From positions 4,688,583 to 4,752,582 of the forward strand of contig NZ_CP087880.1 in assembly GCF_021172065.1 (NCBI RefSeq): DNA of 64,000 bases, written 5' to 3'. The translations under genes and the position numbers were made by a program. Shown piece after piece: positions 35,033 through 43,510 of this stretch (its first letter is position 1; each line of letters begins with the position of its first letter). The notes below the pieces were generated by a model. It was not told the origin of the DNA. It searched no databases and saw only the letters and a list, made by a program, of their open reading frames with translations. Source of the stretch: Pseudocitrobacter corydidari. GTDB lineage: Bacteria; Pseudomonadota; Gammaproteobacteria; Enterobacterales; Enterobacteriaceae.

Positions 35033-35186
35033 CAGTGCAAGGAGCCGCACGGAAAAAGTTCCCCCGCGCCGTTGCACCTGTCGATGAACATTCACCAACA
35101 CACAAATTTTACTCGCGTTGGTTATTTGTCGCTTTTATTTAGAATGTCTGAATTCGGATATTATTAGAAATAAGAGATATTTTAGA

Positions 35187-35208
35187 AAAGCCCCGCTGGA
35201 GCGGGGCT
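35187..35208 (-). terminator. Terminator of the unit 2 mRNA
   Basis: AGCCCCGC/GCGGGGCT stem on the minus strand followed by TTTTCTAAAA, 31 bases after the 47-codon ORF. Confidence 0.82.
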
Positions 35209-35238
35209 AATCAAGGGGCAACGTTAGCCAGTTTCAAA

Positions 35239-35382
35239 TTACGAACAGCGGTGTGGCATTCCTCCTTCGCTCTGCGTATACATAACGCGATTAACCAAAG
35301 AGGGTTGTAAATCGTGATGTATCATTGACGATACAATTAAATGAAGTACAACCATCAGTACGGCGAATTTCAATATATCCAT
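35239..35382 (-). CDS. Small hydrophobic peptide, candidate toxin (unit 2)
   Basis: A 47-residue ORF beginning MDILKFAVLMVVLHLIVSS, paralogue of the peptide at 34771-34914 with the same start, stop position and membrane helix. Differences are spread over both halves (for example D23H, L37Q, Y46C from unit 1 to unit 2). The AGGA ribosome site and the eight-base spacing are kept. Membrane insertion is predicted from hydrophobicity only. Confidence 0.55.
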   Translation of the reverse strand: MDILKFAVLMVVLHLIVSSMIHHDLQPSLVNRVMYTQSEGGMPHRCS

Positions 35383-35443
35383 ACCGCACATCCTGCTTGA
35401 AGCGGCAAGCGTCAGCGGCTATCCTAGACCTGTTGAGAGTCAT
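35291..35443 (-). CDS. Leader ORF overlapping the candidate toxin (mok-like, unit 2)
   Basis: A 50-codon frame beginning MTLNRSRIAADACRF, in the same relation to the main ORF and antisense RNA as in unit 1. It runs eight codons further because the unit 1 stop is absent. Confidence 0.38.
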   Translation of the reverse strand: MTLNRSRIAADACRFKQDVRYGYIEIRRTDGCTSFNCIVNDTSRFTTLFG

Positions 35444-35500
35444 GGATCACCCCCGTAGTTTGCCTGTTTTTATACCGCAACGACGGGGGTTTTCTTTTTC
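35432..35500 (+). ncRNA. Candidate antisense RNA of unit 2 (sok/rdl-like)
   Basis: Promoter TTGAAG (35397-35402), 17-base spacer, TATCCT (35420-35425); terminator stem ACCCCCGT/ACGGGGGT (35449-35456 and 35483-35490) with a T-rich tail. It is nearly the same as the unit 1 RNA; differences cluster near its 5' end (GTTTGGAGTC against GTTGAGAGTC), which could decide whether the two antitoxins cross-react. Confidence 0.6.
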
Positions 35501-35688
35501 CAGTGCAAGGAGCCGCACGGAAAAAGTCCCCGCGCCGTTGCACCTGCCGATGACTTACGCATCGACGAGCAAATTTTACCCTTCATTTCGCCTAATCACT
35601 CATTCAGAGATAGTCTGATTCCGTACTCGGTCTTTATTCCATCGCCCGACTCCTTCTGGCATAACGCTGCAAATTATTCCTGTAGAAA

Positions 35689-35704
35689 TGTGATGTATGT
35701 CAGA
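35689..35704. promoter_or_regulatory. CRP-like site upstream of epd
   Basis: TGTGA, six bases, TCAGA: one mismatch from the palindromic CRP consensus. It lies about 190 bases before epd; the E. coli epd-pgk promoter is CRP-dependent, which agrees. Confidence 0.6.
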
Positions 35705-35761
35705 TTCCTGGTGCGTTTGTCTGGACAATCATTCCTTTTATTCCGGCTTTCGCTTATTCTG

Positions 35762-35775
35762 GCTGAAGCGTTTCA
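35762..35775. promoter_or_regulatory. Cra (FruR) operator upstream of epd-pgk
   Basis: GCTGAAGCGTTTCA matches the Cra consensus and is nearly a perfect palindrome. Cra represses glycolytic operons of enterobacteria including epd-pgk. Confidence 0.8.
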
Positions 35776-35897
35776 GTTGATGAAGTGTTCGACATTTGAC
35801 CAATCAGTCACTGTTTGTGGCAGGTAAGGTTTCCCGGAATGAATTGCTGCATTACTCTGTCAGCCACATTGCTTTGGGATGACCTTGCAGGAGACCT

Positions 35898-36917
35898 ATG
35901 ACCGTACGCGTAGCGATTAATGGCTTCGGTCGCATTGGGCGTAACGTGGTTCGTGCTTTGTATGAATCCGGACGCCGTGCGGAAATCACCGTGGTGGCAA
36001 TCAATGAACTGGCGGATGCTGCGGGCATCGCACACTTATTGAAATATGACACCAGCCATGGCCGTTTTGCCTGGGACGTTCGCCAGGAACGGGAACAGTT
36101 GTTTGTTGGCGACGACAGCATTCGTCTTCTGCACGAGCGCGAGATTAACGCGCTGCCCTGGCGCGAACTGTCGGTTGATGTGGTGCTCGATTGTACCGGC
36201 GTGTTCGGTAGTCGCGCTGACGGCGAAGCACATATCGCCGCAGGCGCGAAGAAGGTGCTCTTTTCACATCCCGGTAGCAACGACCTCGACGCAACGGTGG
36301 TTTATGGTGTAAACCATGACGCGTTACGTCCTGAACATCGTATTGTCTCCAATGCCTCCTGTACCACGAATTGCATAATCCCCATCATAAAATTGTTGGA
36401 TGATGCCTGGGGCATTGAATCGGGAACGGTGACGACGATTCACTCCGCGATGCACGATCAGCAGGTGATTGACGCGTATCACCCGGACCTGCGCCGCACA
36501 CGCGCCGCAAGTCAGTCGATCATTCCGGTCGATACGAAGCTTGCTGCAGGGATTACGCGTATTTTCCCGCAGTTTAACGATCGATTCGAAGCGATTGCGG
36601 TGCGTGTACCGACCATTAACGTCACGGCAATCGATCTTAGCGTAACGGTAAAAAATCCGGTAAACGCTAATGAAGTCAACCAGTTGCTGCAAAAAGCAGC
36701 ACGGGATGCATTTCATGGTATAGTTGACTATACGGAATTACCGTTGGTCTCAACAGATTTTAACCACGATCCGCACAGCGCCATTGTTGATGGCACGCAG
36801 ACGCGAGTGAGTGGCGCGCATCTGATCAAAACACTGGTCTGGTGCGATAACGAATGGGGCTTTGCTAACCGAATGCTCGACACCACGTTAGCGATGGCCG
36901 CACAAGGTTTCAGGTAG
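35898..36917 (+). CDS. epd: D-erythrose-4-phosphate dehydrogenase Epd
   Basis: Oxidises erythrose 4-phosphate to 4-phosphoerythronate, the first step of the deoxyxylulose-independent vitamin B6 (pyridoxal phosphate) pathway. It is a GAPDH paralogue of 339 residues, as in E. coli. The NAD motif NGFGRIGRNV and the active-site SNASCTTNC with catalytic Cys are visible. It forms the epd-pgk(-fbaA) operon with the next genes and is preceded by CRP and Cra sites. Confidence 0.96.
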   Translation: MTVRVAINGFGRIGRNVVRALYESGRRAEITVVAINELADAAGIAHLLKYDTSHGRFAWDVRQEREQLFVGDDSIRLLHEREINALPWRELSVDVVLDCTGVFGSRADGEAHIAAGAKKVLFSHPGSNDLDATVVYGVNHDALRPEHRIVSNASCTTNCIIPIIKLLDDAWGIESGTVTTIHSAMHDQQVIDAYHPDLRRTRAASQSIIPVDTKLAAGITRIFPQFNDRFEAIAVRVPTINVTAIDLSVTVKNPVNANEVNQLLQKAARDAFHGIVDYTELPLVSTDFNHDPHSAIVDGTQTRVSGAHLIKTLVWCDNEWGFANRMLDTTLAMAAQGFR

Positions 36918-36965
36918 GACGCGAATGCGTCTGCAAAACTTTATGAATCAACGAGAGGATTCACC

Positions 36966-38129
36966 ATGTCTGTAATTAAGATGACCGATCTGGATCTTGC
37001 TGGTAAACGTGTTTTTATCCGTGCGGATCTGAACGTACCAGTTAAAGAAGGGAAAGTAACCAGCGACGCGCGTATCCGTGCTTCCCTGCCGACCATCGAG
37101 CTGGCCCTGAAACAAGGCGCGAAAGTGATGGTAACCTCCCACCTGGGTCGTCCGACCGAAGGCGAGTACAACGAAGAATTCTCTCTGCTGCCGGTTGTTA
37201 ATTACCTGAAAGACAAACTGTCTAACCCGGTACGTCTGGTTAAAGATTACCTGGACGGCGTAGAAGTTGCTGCAGGTGAACTGGTTGTTCTGGAAAACGT
37301 TCGCTTCAACAAAGGCGAGAAAAAAGACGACGAAGCACTGTCCAAAAAATACGCTGCGCTGTGCGACGTATTCGTCATGGATGCTTTCGGTACCGCTCAC
37401 CGTGCGCAGGCTTCTACTCACGGTATCGGCAAATTCGCTGACGTTGCGTGCGCAGGCCCGCTGCTGGCCGCTGAACTGGACGCGCTGGGTAAAGCACTGA
37501 AAGAACCTGCTCGCCCGATGGTGGCTATCGTTGGTGGCTCTAAAGTGTCTACCAAACTGACCGTTCTGGACTCTCTGTCTAAAATCGCTGACCAGCTGAT
37601 CGTTGGCGGTGGTATCGCGAACACCTTCGTTGCCGCTCAGGGCCACAACGTCGGTAAATCCCTGTATGAAGCTGACCTGGTTGATGAAGCCAAACGTCTG
37701 CTGACCACCTGCGACATTCCGGTTCCGACTGATGTGCGCGTGGCAACCGAGTTCTCCGAAACTGCGGCAGCGACCCTGAAATCCGTATCTGACGTGAAAG
37801 AAGACGAGCAGATCCTGGATATCGGCGACGCATCTGCACAGCAGCTGGCTGAGATTCTGAAAAACGCGAAAACCATCCTGTGGAATGGTCCGGTTGGCGT
37901 GTTTGAATTCCCGAACTTCCGTAAAGGTACTGAAATCGTGGCTAACGCTATCGCAGACAGCGACGCGTTCTCCATCGCAGGCGGCGGCGATACTCTGGCT
38001 GCAATCGACCTGTTCGGTATCTCTGACAAAATCTCCTACATCTCCACTGGTGGCGGCGCATTCCTCGAATTCGTGGAAGGCAAAGTACTACCAGCAGTTG
38101 CAATGCTCGAAGAGCGCGCTAAGAAGTAA
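36966..38129 (+). CDS. pgk: Phosphoglycerate kinase
   Basis: Glycolytic enzyme that transfers the acyl phosphate of 1,3-bisphosphoglycerate to ADP. It has 387 residues, as in E. coli. Signatures are the RADLNVPVK segment near the N-terminus, SHLGRPTEG and the C-terminal GGGDTLAA nucleotide segment. Codon use is strongly biased, typical of a highly expressed gene. It lies 48 bases after epd and is followed by a hairpin that may act as a partial terminator before fbaA. Confidence 0.98.
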   Translation: MSVIKMTDLDLAGKRVFIRADLNVPVKEGKVTSDARIRASLPTIELALKQGAKVMVTSHLGRPTEGEYNEEFSLLPVVNYLKDKLSNPVRLVKDYLDGVEVAAGELVVLENVRFNKGEKKDDEALSKKYAALCDVFVMDAFGTAHRAQASTHGIGKFADVACAGPLLAAELDALGKALKEPARPMVAIVGGSKVSTKLTVLDSLSKIADQLIVGGGIANTFVAAQGHNVGKSLYEADLVDEAKRLLTTCDIPVPTDVRVATEFSETAAATLKSVSDVKEDEQILDIGDASAQQLAEILKNAKTILWNGPVGVFEFPNFRKGTEIVANAIADSDAFSIAGGGDTLAAIDLFGISDKISYISTGGGAFLEFVEGKVLPAVAMLEERAKK

Positions 38130-38137
38130 TGTTTGAG

Positions 38138-38162
38138 CAGGCGGGGAAACCCGCCTGTTTTT
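38138..38162 (+). terminator. Terminator or attenuator hairpin between pgk and fbaA
   Basis: Stem CAGGCGGG/CCCGCCTG with a GAAA loop followed by five T residues. As fbaA is often co-transcribed with pgk, partial termination is likely. Confidence 0.75.
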
Positions 38163-38226
38163 CAGCGCGCTACATAGCTCGCGCTTCTTTTTCTAACGGC
38201 CGAAGATACAGATAGGACTCGTAAAC

Positions 38227-39306
38227 ATGTCTAAAATTTTTGATTTCGTAAAACCTGGTGTTATCACTGGTGATGACGTTCAGAAAGTGTTCCAGGTAGC
38301 AAAAGAAAACAACTTTGCACTGCCAGCAGTAAACTGCGTGGGCACCGACTCCATCAACGCCGTTCTGGAAACCGCTGCTAAAGTTAAAGCACCGGTTATC
38401 GTTCAGTTCTCCAACGGTGGTGCAGCATTCATTGCCGGTAAAGGCGTGAAAACTGACGTTCCGCAGGGTGCAGCAATCCTGGGCGCTATCTCTGGCGCGC
38501 ATCACGTTCACCAGATGGCTGAGCACTACGGTGTTCCGGTTATTCTGCACACTGACCACTGCGCGAAAAAACTGCTGCCGTGGATCGACGGCCTGCTGGA
38601 CGCGGGTGAAAAACACTTCGCTGCTACCGGCAAACCGCTGTTCTCTTCTCACATGATCGACCTGTCTGAAGAGTCTCTGCACGAAAACATCGAAATCTGC
38701 TCCAAATACCTGGCGCGTATGTCCAAAATGGGCATGACTCTGGAAATCGAACTGGGTTGCACCGGTGGTGAAGAAGACGGCGTGGACAACAGCCACATGG
38801 ACGCTTCTGCACTGTACACCCAGCCGGAAGACGTAGATTACGCGTACACTGAACTGAGCAAAATCAGCCCGCGTTTCACCATCGCCGCTTCCTTCGGTAA
38901 CGTACACGGCGTATACAAACCAGGTAACGTGGTTCTGACCCCGACCATCCTGCGTGATTCTCAGGACTATGTTTCTAAGAAACACAACCTGCCGCACAAC
39001 AGCCTGAACTTCGTCTTCCACGGCGGTTCCGGTTCTTCTGCTCAGGAAATCAAAGACTCTGTAAGCTACGGTGTAGTGAAAATGAACATCGATACCGATA
39101 CCCAATGGGCGACCTGGGAAGGTATTCTGAACTACTACAAAACCAACGAAGCTTACCTGCAGGGCCAGCTGGGCAACCCGAAAGGCGAAGACCAGCCGAA
39201 CAAAAAATACTACGATCCGCGCGTGTGGCTGCGCGCTGGCCAGACCAGCATGAGCGCTCGTCTGGAGCAGGCTTTCAAAGAACTGAACGCGGTTGACGTT
39301 CTGTAA
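38227..39306 (+). CDS. fbaA: Class II fructose-bisphosphate aldolase FbaA
   Basis: Zinc-dependent aldolase of glycolysis and gluconeogenesis. It has 359 residues, as in E. coli. Zinc and catalytic segments are visible: HTDHCAKK, the ELGCTGGEEDGVD loop, FGNVHGVYKPGNV and FHGGSGSS. Strong codon bias marks it as highly expressed. A terminator follows. It forms the left border of accessory block C. Confidence 0.98.
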   Translation: MSKIFDFVKPGVITGDDVQKVFQVAKENNFALPAVNCVGTDSINAVLETAAKVKAPVIVQFSNGGAAFIAGKGVKTDVPQGAAILGAISGAHHVHQMAEHYGVPVILHTDHCAKKLLPWIDGLLDAGEKHFAATGKPLFSSHMIDLSEESLHENIEICSKYLARMSKMGMTLEIELGCTGGEEDGVDNSHMDASALYTQPEDVDYAYTELSKISPRFTIAASFGNVHGVYKPGNVVLTPTILRDSQDYVSKKHNLPHNSLNFVFHGGSGSSAQEIKDSVSYGVVKMNIDTDTQWATWEGILNYYKTNEAYLQGQLGNPKGEDQPNKKYYDPRVWLRAGQTSMSARLEQAFKELNAVDVL

Positions 39307-39327
39307 TTTGATGCTGCGTGAATGATA

Positions 39328-39356
39328 AAAGGCTTCCTTCGGGAAGCCTTTTTTTT
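39328..39356 (+). terminator. Rho-independent terminator of fbaA
   Basis: Stem AAAGGCTTCC/GGAAGCCTTT with a TTCG loop and a run of T residues. It lies between convergent genes. Confidence 0.9.
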
Positions 39357-39372
39357 GCGTGAAACCAGCACG

Positions 39373-40275
39373 TTAGTCTGAAATACAGGTGCCTTTTTTC
39401 CCTGCAAGTATCTGTGGTGCATCTTTCAGCGCGCCAATAAACGCCGCATTGCCTGTTTGCTTTACAAACTGAATGACCGCAGCGGCTTTTGGCCCCATCG
39501 CCCCATCCGGTGCGGCGAACGGCGCCAGTTCTCCAGGGGTAACCTGACGTAAAGCGCGGGCCTGTGGCGTTCCCCAATTTTCGTACACCGCATCGGCATC
39601 GGTTAGAATCAGCAGATGGTCGGCGCTGATTGCCTGGGCCAGCACGGCTGCCGTCAAATCTTTATCAATTACGGCTTCGATACCCTGATAGCCGACCTCT
39701 TTTTCAACGACCGGAATCCCGCCGCCCCCACAGCAAATCACCAGATGCCCGTCATTCATTAGCGTGCGGATCGCCTCGCTATCGATAATTTTCAACGGCG
39801 CAGGGGAGGCGACCACGCGGCGGATATACTGGCCGTCAGGCTTCATTTGCCAGCCATAGCGCGCCTGAAGTTCAGCTTGTTGTTCTGGCGGATAAACAGG
39901 ACCGATATATTTGCCCGGCGATGCAAACGCAGGGTCATTCGGATCAACTTCTACGCGAGTCATCAGCGTGGTGACCGGTGCGCTGCTGTTAGCCGTGAGC
40001 TCCTGCGCAATCGCAAAACCAATCATCCCCTGGCTTTCGGCAACCAGGATATCCAGCGGCCAGGCAGGCGCATCCTGGTAGGCAGCATTCTGCAAGGCCA
40101 GCAGTCCCACCTGCGGGCCGTTGCCGTGAACGATCACCAACTGATAATCACGCGCCAGCTGCGCTACCATTTGGGAAAAGAGTTGAATGCTTTTTTGCTG
40201 ATTCTCAGCGCTGAGGATCTCACCACGCTGTAATAACGCATTGCCGCCAAGGGCAATGACCAGTTTCTTTTTCAT
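39373..40275 (-). CDS. Carbamate kinase (ArcC/YbcF family)
   Basis: A 300-residue carbamate kinase that makes ATP from carbamoyl phosphate. Family segments are VIALGGNALLQRG at the N-terminus, HGNGPQVG, the CCGGGGIPV loop, DKDLTAAVLA and the final PKAAA(V) segment. It is divergent from the FdrA-YlbE-YlbF operon and closely tied to it in function: those genes are linked in E. coli to oxamate carbamoyltransferase activity, which supplies carbamoyl phosphate. No arginine deiminase genes are near, so the oxamate/ureidoglycolate-type role fits best. Confidence 0.85.
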   Translation of the reverse strand: MKKKLVIALGGNALLQRGEILSAENQQKSIQLFSQMVAQLARDYQLVIVHGNGPQVGLLALQNAAYQDAPAWPLDILVAESQGMIGFAIAQELTANSSAPVTTLMTRVEVDPNDPAFASPGKYIGPVYPPEQQAELQARYGWQMKPDGQYIRRVVASPAPLKIIDSEAIRTLMNDGHLVICCGGGGIPVVEKEVGYQGIEAVIDKDLTAAVLAQAISADHLLILTDADAVYENWGTPQARALRQVTPGELAPFAAPDGAMGPKAAAVIQFVKQTGNAAFIGALKDAPQILAGKKGTCISD

Positions 40276-40597
40276 TGTTGCCTCACAAAATAGATGATGT
40301 CGCGCTCAATATAGTTTTTCCATTTCTATTCACTGTGATGGCGATAATGATTTAATTATCACGAAAAATAACTTGTTAATCTCTGCCATTTTAATTGTTT
40401 TTATATAACTAAATTTAAAAGTGATTATTAGACTTTTTTTAATAATTATGCGGTGAGTTACCAGGAATTTATAACAATGGTTTTAGTGTGACTTTGCTCA
40501 AATGAAAACTCACTTAACCCCGATATGGTTAGGTCAGTTTAAACATCAAGCCTCCTGACAGAGGCATTCAGCGGTAATGATTACCGGGAGTTCACTT
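40276..40597. other. Divergent promoter region, carbamate kinase and MFS operon
   Basis: About 320 bases, very AT-rich in its first two thirds, without a gene. It must hold both promoters and probably the site for the AllS-like LysR regulator, but no single palindrome stands out enough to name. Confidence 0.5.
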
Positions 40598-41821
40598 ATG
40601 TCTGATTCATGTGAAGTGACTGATGTCACAAAAAGAAAAGGAATACCGGCCTGGTGGGTCACCGTATTCCTGTTCTGGCTGGGCTGGATTTTTATGTATG
40701 CCGACCGTACCGTTCTTAATCCGGTTATGGGCGAACTGGAAAAAGAGTTCGGCTTAACGGGAACACAGTTAGGTATTCTTAATTCAGTATTCTATTTTTC
40801 TTACGCCTTATTGCAGGTTCCCGCGGGGATCCTCGGCGATAAAATCGGTAAGAAAAAAGTGTTGGTGCCTGGATTTATTTTGTTCGGCGTCTTTACTGCG
40901 GTAACGGGCTGGGCAAAAAGCTGGTACACATTACTGTTTGCCCGCGTGGTCACAGGCGCGGGCGAGGGAACCTATTATGGCCCGCAGTACGGCTTATCTT
41001 CAGAGCAAATCCCGAAAAAATTCCGCTCGCTGGGTAGCGCCATCATCAACAGTGGTATGGCGTTTGGTATTGCGCTGGGCCTGATGACCTCAAGCTGGCT
41101 GGTTTACGATCAGGGCCATTCCTGGAGGATGCCGTTCTACGCGATGGCGGTGCCTTCCGTACTCGTCGGACTGGCAATCTGGTTCTTTGTTAAAGAGAAG
41201 AAACGCACCACTGAAGTTGACGGTAAGCCGATTAAAAAAGGTAAGTTTAGCGACCTCCTGAAGAACCGTAATTTAATTCTTACCTATATCATGGTGTTCT
41301 GTAGCCTGTTTGGTTTCTTCGTTATTCTGACCTGGCTTCCCTATTATTTGCAAAATGAACGCGGTATTGCCGGTAGTGAAACAGGATTTATTTCATCACT
41401 GGTTGCGTGGATCTCCATTCCTGGTGCGCTGTTATTCTCCAGCCTGTCAGATAAATTAGGCAAGCGTAAACCCTTAATCATGTTCCTGGTACCGGTTGCC
41501 ATTCTCAGCATGCTGTCTATCGTCTGGATGCCAAATATGACCGGCGTCATTGTCGCCCTGTGCGTTTATGGGCTGGTAGGCAAACTGGCACTTGACCCGG
41601 TATTGGTCGCGCTGGTGGCCGATAGCGTGGATGAAAATAATTACAGTACCGCCTTTGGTTTATTTAATTTCATCGGTATGAGCTCATCTATTCTTGCACC
41701 GATTATTGCCGGTGCGGCGCGAGATATGACCGGAAGTCTGGCCTCCAGTTTCTATGTTTCTGCTGTTTTATTGGCTATCGGCCTGGTCGCCATGCTGTTT
41801 TTAAAAGAAAAACGTACATAA
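40598..41821 (+). CDS. MFS transporter of the carbamoyl-transfer locus
   Basis: A 407-residue, 12-helix major facilitator of the anion:cation symporter type (FMYADRTVLNPV, GEGTYYGPQYG, KEKKRT at the C-terminus). A GGGAG ribosome site seven bases before the ATG at 40598 favours that start over the ATG at 40577. It is the first gene of the operon with fdrA, ylbE and ylbF, so it probably imports the carbamoylated acid (oxamate, ureidoglycolate or similar) that the operon uses. The substrate is inferred from context only. Confidence 0.8.
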   Translation: MSDSCEVTDVTKRKGIPAWWVTVFLFWLGWIFMYADRTVLNPVMGELEKEFGLTGTQLGILNSVFYFSYALLQVPAGILGDKIGKKKVLVPGFILFGVFTAVTGWAKSWYTLLFARVVTGAGEGTYYGPQYGLSSEQIPKKFRSLGSAIINSGMAFGIALGLMTSSWLVYDQGHSWRMPFYAMAVPSVLVGLAIWFFVKEKKRTTEVDGKPIKKGKFSDLLKNRNLILTYIMVFCSLFGFFVILTWLPYYLQNERGIAGSETGFISSLVAWISIPGALLFSSLSDKLGKRKPLIMFLVPVAILSMLSIVWMPNMTGVIVALCVYGLVGKLALDPVLVALVADSVDENNYSTAFGLFNFIGMSSSILAPIIAGAARDMTGSLASSFYVSAVLLAIGLVAMLFLKEKRT

Positions 41822-41833
41822 GAGGTAGCGGTA

Positions 41834-43495
41834 ATGATTTACGCCTTTATTAAAAAGGGAAGTTTTCAGGACTCCGTCAGCCTGATGATTATTTCCCGCA
41901 AACTGAGTGAACGTCCGGAAGTGGATCAGGTATCGGTAATGATGGGCACGCCCGCGAATAAATCGATGCTGGAATCTACCGGTTTCTGGCATGACGACTT
42001 CGCTGAAGCCACACCTAACGACATCTGCGTGGCGGTGCGTACTGAAACGGAACAACCGGCGATTATGGATCTAATCCGTGAGCAACTGGAGAAAGAACTC
42101 AGCGCCATTGCCAGTGCATCAGGTAGCTCGCAACAATTGCTGAAAGCCCGTCGTTGGGAAAGTGCGTGTCAGAAATTACCCCAGGCTAACCTGTTGCTGG
42201 TCTCGGTGGCCGGAGAGTACGCCGCCTCGGTCGCGAAAGAAGGGCTGCTGGCAGGTAAAAACGTGATGTTGTTTTCCGATAACGTCCCGTTGACGCAAGA
42301 GATGGAACTGAAAACGCTGGCGCGTGAACGCGGGCTCATCGTCATGGGGCCAGACTGCGGTACCGCGATGATTGCCGGGAGCCCGCTGGCTTTCGCTAAC
42401 GTGCTGCCGGAAGGGGGCATTGGCGTGATTGGCGCATCGGGTACGGGGATTCAGGAGATTACCTCGCAGGTGGCCTTACATCAACAGGGTATCAGTCATG
42501 CGATTGGGCTTGGTGGGCGAGACTTAAGTGCCGACATCGGCGGTATCAGCGCATTAACCGCGCTTGAGATGCTGGCCTCTGATGAGGCGACTCAGGTGAT
42601 TGCCTTTGTCTCGAAACCTCCATCACCACAGGTTCGCACGCGGATTATCGCCGCGATGCAGAACGTCGGGAAACCCGTCGTGGCGCTCTTCCTTGGCAGT
42701 AAGCCGGAGCAGCGCCGTGAAGGAAACGTCTGGCTGGCTAACTCATTGTCTGAAGCCGCGCGTCTGGCGGTGTTGCTGATGCGCGTCGCGCGGCAGCGGC
42801 AGATTCAACCGGAAGTGGCGGGCAAAGGTATTTATGGGCTGTATGCCGGGGGAACCCTGGCGGCGGAAGCGGCGATGCTTCTCTCTGCGGGGTTAAATGT
42901 GCCGGTGAGTGAAAGCCACGCGCAAGGCGTGATGCTGGACGCGGGCGGTCATCGGATTGTTGACCTGGGGGATGACAGCTACACCCTCGGCAGGCCACAT
43001 CCGATGATTGACCCGACCACCCGCAGTATTGAAATCGAAAAACTGGCCGCCCTACCGGATGTTGGCGTGCTGCTACTGGATGTGGTGCTTGGCTACGGAG
43101 CCTGTGAAGACCCTGCGGGAGCGGTGGTTCAGACACTGGAACAGGTGCGCGCGCGCCGAACTGCGCCGCTGGTCACTATCGCCACACTGACGGGCACCGA
43201 AGGCGATCCGCAGGGCCGCACAGCACAAAGCGAAAAACTTCGTGAAGCGGGCGTTGCGGTCGTCGAGACCCTCGAAGAGGCGATTCTCCTCGCCATAAGC
43301 CTGACGCATCACCAGGAAAGCCACCCGGCAGAAAAACACTACCCGCTGCTGGACGGCGTGCAGGTCATCAACGCCGGTTTACGCAGCTTCGCGCTGGATC
43401 TGCAAAGCAGCGGCACACCTGTTGTGCACTATCAGTGGGCGCCTGTTGCTGGCGGCAACGCGCATCTTGCCAGTCTTCTCAAACAGTTACATTAA
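41834..43495 (+). CDS. fdrA: FdrA-family acyl-CoA-synthetase-like protein
   Basis: A 553-residue protein related to the succinyl-CoA synthetase/acyl-CoA synthetase fold. It shows a CoA-binding-like segment GVIGASGTGIQEITSQ, the GLGGRDLSADIGG loop and a C-terminal flavodoxin-like ligase domain. FdrA, YlbE and YlbF belong to the E. coli allantoin region and have been linked to oxamate carbamoyltransferase (AllFGH). Here the three are together with a transporter and carbamate kinase. Spacing to ylbE is 15 bases. The start at 41834 has a GAGGTAGCGG ribosome site. Confidence 0.82.
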   Translation: MIYAFIKKGSFQDSVSLMIISRKLSERPEVDQVSVMMGTPANKSMLESTGFWHDDFAEATPNDICVAVRTETEQPAIMDLIREQLEKELSAIASASGSSQQLLKARRWESACQKLPQANLLLVSVAGEYAASVAKEGLLAGKNVMLFSDNVPLTQEMELKTLARERGLIVMGPDCGTAMIAGSPLAFANVLPEGGIGVIGASGTGIQEITSQVALHQQGISHAIGLGGRDLSADIGGISALTALEMLASDEATQVIAFVSKPPSPQVRTRIIAAMQNVGKPVVALFLGSKPEQRREGNVWLANSLSEAARLAVLLMRVARQRQIQPEVAGKGIYGLYAGGTLAAEAAMLLSAGLNVPVSESHAQGVMLDAGGHRIVDLGDDSYTLGRPHPMIDPTTRSIEIEKLAALPDVGVLLLDVVLGYGACEDPAGAVVQTLEQVRARRTAPLVTIATLTGTEGDPQGRTAQSEKLREAGVAVVETLEEAILLAISLTHHQESHPAEKHYPLLDGVQVINAGLRSFALDLQSSGTPVVHYQWAPVAGGNAHLASLLKQLH

Positions 43496-43510
43496 GTTAG
43501 AGGTACGGAT

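Larger units (their letters stand above)
34720..35112 (-). repeat. Tandem unit 1: candidate type I toxin-antitoxin module
   Basis: One of two directly repeated units of about 390 bases (the other at 35187-35579), sharing long blocks of identity. Read on the minus strand, each has a -10 box (TAAAAT), a leader with a hairpin, a leader ORF, a 47-codon main ORF and a terminator. On the plus strand each has a promoter and a short terminator-ended RNA opposite the leader. The layout is that of hok/mok/sok and ldr/rdl loci. Confidence 0.65.
35187..35579 (-). repeat. Tandem unit 2: candidate type I toxin-antitoxin module
   Basis: Second direct repeat, about 467 bases downstream of unit 1. All functional parts are kept (both promoter -10 boxes, both terminators, both ORFs), while the sequence between the units has diverged. 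No repeat of this type is apparent elsewhere in the window. Confidence 0.65.

Noticed and set aside
34857..35087. Plus-strand ORF of 76 codons in unit 1 (and its counterpart at 35325-35618) with conserved residues
   Set aside because: The similarity follows from the nucleotide repeat. The frames run through the antisense promoter and terminator, have no good ribosome site, and the shared terminator hairpin would cut the message.
34720..35579. Reading of the tandem units as a CRISPR or phage attachment repeat
   Set aside because: Only two long units with promoters, terminators and ORFs; no short regular repeats, spacers or integrase.
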